A stretch of 64,000 bases of DNA from Albugo candida. Its lineage: Eukaryota; Oomycota; Peronosporomycetes; Albuginales; Albuginaceae. A model generated the notes under the pieces. That model was not told the origin of the DNA, ran no database searches, and saw nothing but the letters and a program-made list of their open reading frames with translations. Where the stretch lies: assembly GCA_905220665.1 (NCBI GenBank), contig CAJNAR010000020.1:62001-126000 (forward strand). Direction: 5' to 3'. Positions 55,838 through 64,000 of the stretch are shown here, piece after piece (the stretch's first letter is position 1; each line of letters opens with the position of its first letter). The position numbers were made by a program, and so were the translations under genes.

Positions 55838-57234
55838 ATGTTTCCTCTTCGAATTATCCGCAAAGTTGCAGCGCAATCGCACACTTCGATCCGTGCGTTC
55901 TCGTTAGAACCGACGCGCTCAGATCTCAAGTCTTTACACAATAAAAACTTTCTATCTATTTCTCAACTTTCGTACGAATTATCGCCACAATTCATTTCAG
56001 ACTCGCGCAAAATCACTAATCATATATTTACCAGTCAAAAAGAGCTGTTAGCACTTTTATCCAAAGCACAGGAGCTCAAGAACCTGTATGGACACCCAAT
56101 CAATAAAAAGAATGCGTCAAAACCACTCGAAAATGACATCTGCTCCATGATTTTCCAAAAACGAAGCACACGCACACGGTGAGCGCTTATATCTCAGCAA
56201 CACGTCTGATGTATACTTAATCGTATGGCCCCGTTAGCATTTCGAGCGAAATTGGAATGCATTTACTTGGCGGAAAAGCTCTTTTTCTGTCTTCTGATGA
56301 CATACAACTCGGCGTGAATGAGACGCTCAAGGTAATGTCGAATGGTGCCGGGCAAGCTGGCTCTTACTTGAATGGATTAGGACACCGCATTGGTTCTCTC
56401 TCGCTTCAGTGATGTCATATTGGCACGCGTAAATAGTGATCAAGATATCAGGAAGCTGGCTACACACGCCACTGTGCCGGTCATCAATGCATTGTCAGAC
56501 AAATTCCATCCTCTACAAGCGTTAGCTGATTACATGACGATCTCGGTATGGGCTATATTGGAAGTTTGATAGCAATACTAACGATTTTTAGCAACATTTT
56601 GGACGAGTGGATGGACTCACAATCGCCTGGATCGGTGACGGGAATAATGTGCTGCATGATTATATGATCGCGGCTGCCAAGCTAGGTACGACATATTCAC
56701 GAGGAATGCACAAGTTGATCGTATCACTTAGGCGCCAACGTACAAATTGCGACACCAAAGGGATATGAACCTGCAGCGGATATCATCGAAGAAACCCAAC
56801 AACTCGCAAAGGTTGGACTAAAGAAATTTGTTGATTCATACTAAGCCGTCATTGCACTCAGCATGCCAGCACTCGCGTATTACTTACTCATCAACCTGAA
56901 GAAGCTGTCCAGGGAGCACATGTGATTGCGACTGACACATGGATCAGGTCGGTCCTATTGGCGCTTACCACTGCTAAATTAACGATTTTGCAATAGTATG
57001 GGACAAGAAACGGAATCGAAAAAGCGTGTCAAGGACTTTGCCGGCTATCAAGTGAGCGACGAGATGCTGCAAGGAGCTGCTCAGAACCACATTTTTCTGC
57101 ATTGTCTTCCACGGCATTCCGAAGAAGTCACCGATGATGTTTTCTATTCCAAGCGATCGCTTGTTTTCGATGAGGCAGAAAATCGTCTGTGGACGGTCAT
57201 GGCGGTGTATGCATCCCTTTTGGGGAAAGCGTGA
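55838..57234 (+). CDS. OTC: Ornithine carbamoyltransferase (OTC), probably mitochondrial, 365 aa
   Basis: OTC joins ornithine and carbamoyl phosphate to citrulline in arginine synthesis. Seven exons (55838-56178, 56238-56331, 56381-56545, 56592-56685, 56732-56811, 56862-56947, 56997-57234) sum to 365 aa in frame. The carbamoyl-phosphate loop is STRTR (across intron 1), followed by the [12 protein letters not shown] motif, the ornithine-side [11 protein letters not shown] segment and the catalytic HCLPRH. The N-terminus ([20 protein letters not shown]) is basic and Ser-rich, like a mitochondrial presequence. Introns are 46-59 bp. It is convergent with Aquarius, 15 bp apart. Its upstream region is a duplicated segment. 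Confidence 0.92.
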
Positions 57235-57249
57235 GCCTTAATCATTCAA

Positions 57250-60200
57250 TTATAAAGAGGATACGATATTTTCCAATTCTGCCAACCCTTTCTCGATACG
57301 CACGCATTTGCCAGAGAGTGAAGCACTAGTGGTCACCTTGCGCTTCTTTGTCGGAGTCTTCTTTCTCGGCGTGCTTCTCTTCGCCTTACTAGGAGTCATT
57401 TGATCCTCAGCTGGTGGTCTAGTTACTCCGGTTTCACTGAACCTTTCATCAGGCAGCAACATCAGCGTAGAAGCCTCAAGAATTTGTTGTTCCTCGAGCT
57501 TGTCGACCTGATCGCCGGTTGCGGGAGGAATGCTCAACAGACGACGAATAAATGGCTCGAGCTCTATGGACATGAGCATTGTCTGGATATTGCCGATCAT
57601 GTACAGGCCAAGTCGCGCACGAGAAAACAAACACGTCGCACGGCATCGATCGACAGACCACTCAGTTGTTCGTACCATGGAAACCAAGACGAAATCGTTT
57701 TGTTGGCTCTGATAATCGTCAATCGTCGAGATTACACTTTTTGGACGCACTTGATCCGAGTTGATATGATCGCGCCAAGCCTCCACGACGTATCGTGTCA
57801 TCAATTCGCGTTGAGCTCGGTATGGTGTCAGAATCGTGATGATTTCGGCGGGATAGCCAATTTTCCACATATATTTGACAAGTGCTGTCAGGAAGAGAGC
57901 TTCTGCTTCATTCACATACGACTGCGAGGAGATTCGTGTTTCAGTTCCTTCTGGAAGATGGATGAATTGAGCTACATGCGTGAAGCCAGGGTTCTCGAGC
58001 TGAAAGCGTTTGTTACACTGAGCAATTGTATGGTCCTCCAGCGCCAAACCACCAAAGATAGCGGTCTCCGCATACCGCCAGCGATACAAGTCAACAATCC
58101 GTTGGCGGCTGGTTACCTGTTCCATCAGCGGAATGGGAACAGCACCAAGCCGGATCATTCTCATGAAAAAGCTCTGATTGAAATTCCCATACGCTTGGAG
58201 CAGCGGATGATGGAGGATGGGAACTTTCTGTATTGGATCGCCAATGAGTATCAAGCGCTTCAAGTGAATGGACTTGGTTGTCGAATGCATCTCACCAAAC
58301 GCTAATGAGAGTGCAAGCAAGGAATCGAGTTCATTGATTTGACAAGCTTCGTCCATGATGATCGTGCTGATGCCCAAACCAAGACTACAAAGGTGGAGAT
58401 AATGGCTGGCGACATGGGCGACATTGACACCAATCACTCGAGCATGATGGATCAGATACCAATCTTCACGCTGTTTAGCCGATCGTAAGACTTCGAATGG
58501 TTGTAATGCAGCAATCTCACTGAAAATCCATTCCCAATGAGCGGCGAATTCTTCCAGCTCGGATTGTGAGGCTGGAGAGCGCTGATGACTTTGCTCGAAG
58601 CATGCAGTCAATCGTGAGGTGTCTTGGCTTTGTTTAAGTTGGAGAAGCGGCTGGACGTGAAACTGGTAAAAGTACATGGCGTTCTCACACGAATACGACG
58701 CTGATGCTGCCACTTCCTTCATATCGCCTGCGTCATTGGTAGCCCACAGCCATTCAATCAGAGAATTGACCTGCTGCAGAAGACTGACACGATGTTCAAG
58801 AAGCCAATCCACACGTCCTTTTACATTCGTTTCGATCTCTGTAGGATCGTCACTTTGTGTCAATTGAACCACTTCTTCAGGCCGCATCCCTTTATCCAAA
58901 CTCAGCAGTGTACGATGTATATCGAAGAGAGCCGTGTTCGATTGTGTGAGGATCAGAATCTTTTCGGTTCGTGGGATGGAATGATACAAATTTGAGATCA
59001 ATTGCGTGGCAATGGTTGTCTTCCCTGTACCCGGCGGTCCACTGATGAGCGTCAATCCTTCACCCATTCCGTTGACGATCGCCTTGACTTGATTTGGAGT
59101 GTAACAGAGATGCGTTGAGACTTTTGATGCTTCCTGTTTATGAGCGTAAATGGTGATCTCGCCGTTGAAGAGGTTCTCCGAGTATTTAAATGGCGGATAG
59201 GCTTCCTGTGCAGCTGAAATCACTTCCTTGGACGCCACGTCCTGGAACACGATATTTTTCTCTGCGGTACGGAACGCGTCCATTGCTTCAACTCCATTAT
59301 TGAGTGTGTGATACAGCGGGAAGTCAATGATGCTGAGTCCTTTTTGCTTGGCAATCGCTCGGTAATCAGCCAAAGATGGATGTTCATACCCGAGAAACAG
59401 ATCGTACAACCACGCTGGTAATGTCCGAGACTGATCGACACACAATGCGTGCTCTTCTTCTTCTACCGGATCTTCGATAACAGCCATTCGCGATTGCAAG
59501 ATCTCAAGAACTTTCTCGTATACCCTTCCGTCGTGGGATCGAATGAGAAGATTGGCTTGCTCGTAGGCTTCCATTGTCTGTTGTTCCAGGTCTCTTTTGT
59601 ATTGAACTCCATCGAGGGCGACGACAAGTTGGCGAACACGACCTTTACCATTTGGATGCTCTGCGGTCAATTCGACGCCTCGTTCATCGTGAATACTGAC
59701 GAGGCTGCCTCCACGGACGTACAAAATGCCGTATTCTTCAGGGAACGGAATATCCGAATGATTTGAGGTGTCCACAGATTTTGACGATGTACTTTCGCCT
59801 TGCATGTCGCGAGCCAATTCTTCGACTTCATCGTTGGGTGCACGTATGCTGACCAAATACACAACTTCATCGGCTCGAAAGTTGTCGAATTCCTTCAGAC
59901 TATGTCGATGATCCAATTCAATTTCCAAGCGAGCGTGAACGCTTGACGGAAATGACTCACCAAGCAACGGTCTGGCGACTTTGACGATTCTCAATGGTGA
60001 TCTCAGAGCAACTGCGTTGGCCGAAAAGCCACGGAATCTCGTGCTGAATGTACTGTCACTTCCTTCTCCATGCTGGAGGGTTCGGATCATGTTAAGGCGA
60101 GGAATTGTGGCTTCTAGAAACTGTCGGGAATGATGCAAAGCTTCCAGCCGATACAACGCTAAAGCGCGCGATAAGTGATCGCTCACATTCAAGAATTGAA

Positions 60201-61714
60201 GACCCAATTTCCGTATTGCAGCGACAGGAAACAACCGACTCTGCTGATTTCTACAGACAATTTCTTCAAAGTTCTCGTCTGACCAAAGCTCCAACTCTGT
60301 GAAGAAAGCGGATTTCGCCTCGTGAATGATCAGAGTCGAACCCTCTACGCTCTGAAGACCTTTGTCAATGTCGCAATATTCGTCGAGAAAACACGCAATG
60401 AGCTGCTGGATCGTTAGTGTATCAGCTTCTTTCTCATTTCCAAAGATTCCGACTTGACTTCCGAGTGTGTGGAGATACTTACGATTACCTTTGACACAAA
60501 ATTGCTCCAGCCATTCCTTCCAAATCATTCGATCAACTATTTCCCCAGTCGCCATGCACGCCAATTGTTCCAAATCAGTGTCTTGAAAACACGACTGCCA
60601 ACTGCATTGCTGAAGCCTCTGAATCGATTCCAATTGCACACGTTTCCACGCTTTGGATGAGAGTGTTTTACCACTTTGAGAATCCAATGGGAAATGATAC
60701 AACAAAATTTGCAATTGTCCGACGAGTTGATTGTGAAGTTTCAGATCCCGAGAATCACACGATTTTGATAGAGTTTGCACAAGTTGACTCGAATGGAGAT
60801 GCATCAGTAAACGCTTACGCTTCAACACACACTGAAGAAATCGTCGTGTTGGGATTTGACCCAGCAAATCGACCAGCAGAATAAGAAAGAGATTCATGTA
60901 GAGGAATTCGAGACGTTCTTCCTCTTGGTTGGATGTTTGCAATCGCGAAATCAGCTCATCCAGCAGACGAGTGAAGAATTGTGCGTGGGAACATTCAGGA
61001 CGATTGACTCGGGTCTGCTTGGATTTTCTTGGAGTAGAGCTTGAGAGCTTTGATTGTTTGATGGAATTTTCCCAGTGCTTTTTCAACTTTGGACACTGCT
61101 GAAATTCCAACTCTCTCTGTGTCTCGGTGAGGTCATTCCACAGAGAGATTGAGACCATAGGAAGTGCATTCTACGAGTCTTTGGGTGAGATATTTATATC
61201 AAAAAGCTCAATGACAGCGTACCTCTGCGACGATTTCGACATTGAGATACTGAAAGGAGAGAATGAGAAATTGGACAATGAATACTTCTTCGATCAATGA
61301 CCAAATTTGAGGTGTTGGAGAGCATTTGAGCTGCAAAAGATTGGAGAAAAATATCGAGAATTTGCTCTTTTTTTTGTAAACGCCACAAAATGACTCAAAA
61401 GCGAAATTCTGAGCCGTACTGTCGTTTTTCTGCTTTGAAAATTGAGTGATAAAAGAGAGAATCACTGAAATGACCCAACTTTTTGATTTTGAATCTGTTT
61501 TGCTGGCTGCAATGCTCTCAAACGCATCATCTGACCACAGATATTCTTTGAAATAATTACATGCATTTAGTGCGTCAATAACGCCGTGAAGCTCAGAGAT
61601 TAAAGCGTTTTGTAAGCATTTATTGTATAGGCTATCGATTTCTTTCAATAACGCGCTTGGTTTGGCGAATTTTAGCTGCGAAAATAGCGCTTCAAAGTCG
61701 ATCTGATTCGACAT
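57250..61714 (-). CDS. AQR: Aquarius (AQR/IBP160), intron-binding spliceosomal SF1 helicase, 1470 aa
   Basis: Aquarius binds introns upstream of the branch point in the spliceosome. Two exons (61714-61223, 61170-57250; 52-bp intron) give 1470 aa, close to human 1485. The N-terminal half is the helical (ARM-like) region, with FLYMNLFLILLVDLLGQIPT followed by RRFLQCVLKRKRLLMHLHSS, the counterpart of the human LPTRRWFNTIL stretch. The helicase core has GPPGTGKTTIATQLISNLYH, IIMDEACQINELDSLLAL, LILIGDPIQ, TSRQRIVDLYRWRY, QSQQNDFVLVSMVRT and FSRARLGLY. Motif II is DEAC, where human AQR has EEAA. The C-terminus ends in basic PSKAKRSTPRKKTPTKKRK, a likely nuclear signal. Start codons of this gene and the next are 87 bp apart. 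Confidence 0.92.
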
Positions 61715-61801
61715 TGCGTCCTATCGTCTGATGATTTCGACGAATCTGACATTTCTACCATTGACGACATATGTGACGGTCGTAATGTGTCAGAAACGCG
61801 A

Positions 61802-64000
61802 ATGATGCATGTGCGTGTTCACTCATGGCGAATACGTCAGCGTTTTCTTCATATAAAAGCCGCTACCCCGCCAATCCAATCAGAAGAGAAAACCTTGTAC
61901 AGTATTATCGGCGAATACGGAACAGGTAAAACCACAAATGCAATAGAACGGACATTACGACTTGCAAATGGAACGTCACGCGATTCCGCTCCACCACGCT
62001 CTGTTCTTGCGCTATACGCACTCGGTGATAAAAAGTCACCGTTTGCTCGGTCTCTGAGCGATCAAACCGATTTTTACTCGCTGGAACGCCATGGACACAC
62101 TGTATCGAATATAGTTTTATTTTGTCGCCAACTGCTGCAGGAATTCGGCTTAGACAAAGTATATTATCTACAAATAATATACACATTTTTCATCAGTCTA
62201 ATTGCTTCCTTTCTAGCGCCTTGTTGACTCCAATACGCTGTACGCTTTACTGTTGCAAAATTTGGAGCAATTTCCAATGACGCGATTGCATTCGGGACTC
62301 ACATCATCTCCTTTCACGCTCAAAAGACAAGTACATGACACAGTATCATTCTTTCAAATGCTGGAATCTGCTGGAATTTTTCCTGAAGAGTACGTGAACT
62401 ATGCGGTAAAAAGCTGTCAGAAAACAGAACAACAACATCATTTAGAGCATGCGGAGGGATACAAAATCTATCGACAAATTTTAGAGTCGAAAAATCTCAC
62501 TTCGTGGTCTGGAATTGTGCTGGATGCATTGGGCGTTCTGAGATCGTGGAAAGATGTGGGCTTTTCTCTCTCTGAGTACTCGGATATCATCATTGACGAA
62601 ATGGAAGAAATGAATCCGGCAAGCATTAAAGTTATCGCTGCTCTTATCCAACAGCCAACTATTCGATCCAGCGTGGCTTTTTGTCACGGAAGCTTCGAGA
62701 ACAAACACCGGAATGACTTTCTATTGGCTCGGTACGCTACTTTGCATTGGTATTAGGCTGATTTCTCACTTTTTTATCTCAGTCTCGTAGCCAGCTCCGA
62801 CGTTTCTGTGTATCAGCAGATTTTACAGAACAACGTACGATCCGAATTTTCACAATGTATTGCGACAAATACAATTCGTCTATTCTCAGCAAAGAATGTC
62901 TTGAAATCCGATCTCTCGTCTTTGGAGAAATTGGAGAATTTCAAATGCCTGGAATTCGACTCACTTGCTGAAGAAGAGCTTTTCGTGGCCCAGAGTATAA
63001 AAGACAAACTTTCTGTCTGCAAACCAGCTGATATCGCGGTGGCTTGCCCAACTATCTCTGATGTCGCTCGTATGGAGCTCGTCTGCGAAGAAATGAACCT
63101 TCCGATCATCAGGAATACGAACAGAAATGGCGAGAATGGGTACCTATTACTTCAGGTAGCGACTATATATTCATGTCGGGTCTTTTAAAAAATTTTGATT
63201 CTGTAGCCTGGCGTGAGTCAAGTCTTCTCGATGCTCCAGATTCTCGCTGATCCATCTGATACGCACAGTCTTTACAATGTCCTCCGTTCCGATTACTTTG
63301 ATCTTTCTCCCGAATTGTTATCACAACTTCTCGTCGATGCTCACAAAACGCACAAGAGCTTACTCGCTTGGATACGAGAGCATGTGTCCGATCCAGTGAC
63401 TGGTAGCCTCACAACAGCTCAACCACTTGTAAAGATTGTGAAGATAATCGATACATTGCAGCCAATTTGTCATCAAAATCCGACAACTGAGATCGTTCAT
63501 CAGATCGTTCAAGCATTCGGTATCCAAACTCCTCTTTGATTCATTGAGCGCTCAATGTTCTCTTTAGATTTGTACGAAACCTTAGTCACACCGACGTGCC
63601 CAGAGGAGGAAGAAATGGCGATCAGCTTTTCCGGCTTTCTTCGAGAGATTGAGCTCGCACAAAATTGTGTGCAAAGCCCATTTATTCCATTTGTGGTGCC
63701 GTACTTGCGTCATCTCGGCGAAACCCGGCGGTCGGGCACCAGCGAGCCGGAATCAAACGATCAGTATATTCGTATTTTGCATTTTCCAAAAGCCTCAGTG
63801 TCGGAATTACAGGTAATGCTTCTCGTTTCCCGCATGTGCTCTCAACTCAAACGATTTGTGCAGTCGAAACATTTGTATTTTGTCGGAATGAGTGATCGAA
63901 AGTTTCCCGGAAGAATACGTCGTCTTGGAATTGAGTTTCCAGCCGATTTGATGGAAGATGTAAAGCATTCGCAAACGCGAAAAGAGTTTCTGGAAGAGCG
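61802..64000 (+). CDS. UvrD/Rep-type SF1A DNA helicase (partial, runs off window)
   Basis: Exons 61802-62158, 62217-62731, 62783-63155, 63207-63519, 63568-63812 and 63864-beyond the window end (introns 48-58 bp) read in one frame. Walker A is GEYGTGKTT. Motif II reads IIIDEMEEMNPASI where bacterial UvrD has DEFQDTN. The region YIRILHFPKASVSELQ continuing to HLYFVGMSDRKFPG matches motif V of the family (VRILTIHKAKGLEFKHVFVVGM, then EG.FP). The EFLEER at the window edge begins the motif VI block. These enzymes unwind DNA 3'-5' in repair and recombination. The C-terminal part is missing only because the window ends. Confidence 0.82.

Noticed and set aside
57400..58305. 301-codon plus-strand ORF opposite Aquarius
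   Set aside because: It is an antisense frame of the helicase domain with no family resemblance.
1..64000. CRISPR arrays, operons with Shine-Dalgarno sites, bacterial insertion sequences
   Set aside because: Spliceosomal introns and the gene content are eukaryotic. The only regular tandem array is the minisatellite inside a gene.
1..64000. tRNA and rRNA genes
   Set aside because: I found no convincing B-box with cloverleaf and no rRNA-like conserved core. A tRNAscan or Rfam search would be needed to exclude them fully.

Overview
This window is eukaryotic. Many genes are interrupted by short introns (mostly 41-68 bp, GT...AG, with TACTAAT-like branch sites), spacing is very tight, and the genes include UPF2, Aquarius, PACRG, RPA3 and a tail-anchored protein. 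The gene set, the flagellar genes (so a zoospore-forming organism), the Ty1/copia relics and an interstitial tract of TTTAGGG units together point to an oomycete. An Albugo-like white rust with a compact genome is my best guess, not a proof.

Layout. 1-6480: a degenerate copia retrotransposon (outer copy) split by a second, complete but decayed copia element (488-5535, 244-bp LTRs, 5-bp target duplication) and also hit by a 108-bp hAT-like MITE. 6481-7778: no gene I can support. 7779-24558: PACRG and a CFAP57-like axonemal protein (convergent), UPF2, an SLC25A44-type mitochondrial carrier, a divergent HRQ1 helicase, a small unknown gene, and a protein with an interferon-inducible ISG12/IFI6-like N-terminus. 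24559-28724: gene-poor. 28725-30642: a small spliced gene and DDX49/Dbp8.

30902-34358 and 48721-53020 are the two arms of a large inverted duplication. Each arm carries a long coiled-coil gene (544 versus 796 aa, the difference being mostly a 42-bp minisatellite) and a small two-TM gene that is intact only on the right. The 14.4-kb spacer holds a dense block of spliced housekeeping genes: a PDHX-like E2 of pyruvate dehydrogenase, a 156-aa unknown, RPA3, a 137-aa unknown, a Sec66-like protein, a coiled-coil unknown, a PH-domain protein, TLS1/C9orf78, a tail-anchored coiled-coil protein, the complex I 21-kDa subunit and several unknowns. 53021-55352 is a degenerate stretch with the telomere-like tract. 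55353-55797 is a second copy of a segment found at 48289-48724. 55838-64000 holds ornithine carbamoyltransferase, Aquarius and a divergent UvrD/Rep-type helicase that runs off the window.

Functional themes: RNA processing and decay (UPF2, Aquarius, TLS1, DDX49), genome maintenance (HRQ1, RPA3, SF1 helicase), mitochondrial metabolism (PDHX-like E2, complex I subunit, SLC25A44, OTC) and the axoneme (PACRG, CFAP57-like). Spliced models were assembled by hand from reading frame, splice sites and family resemblance. The exon sums given are in frame, but no transcript evidence is available here.
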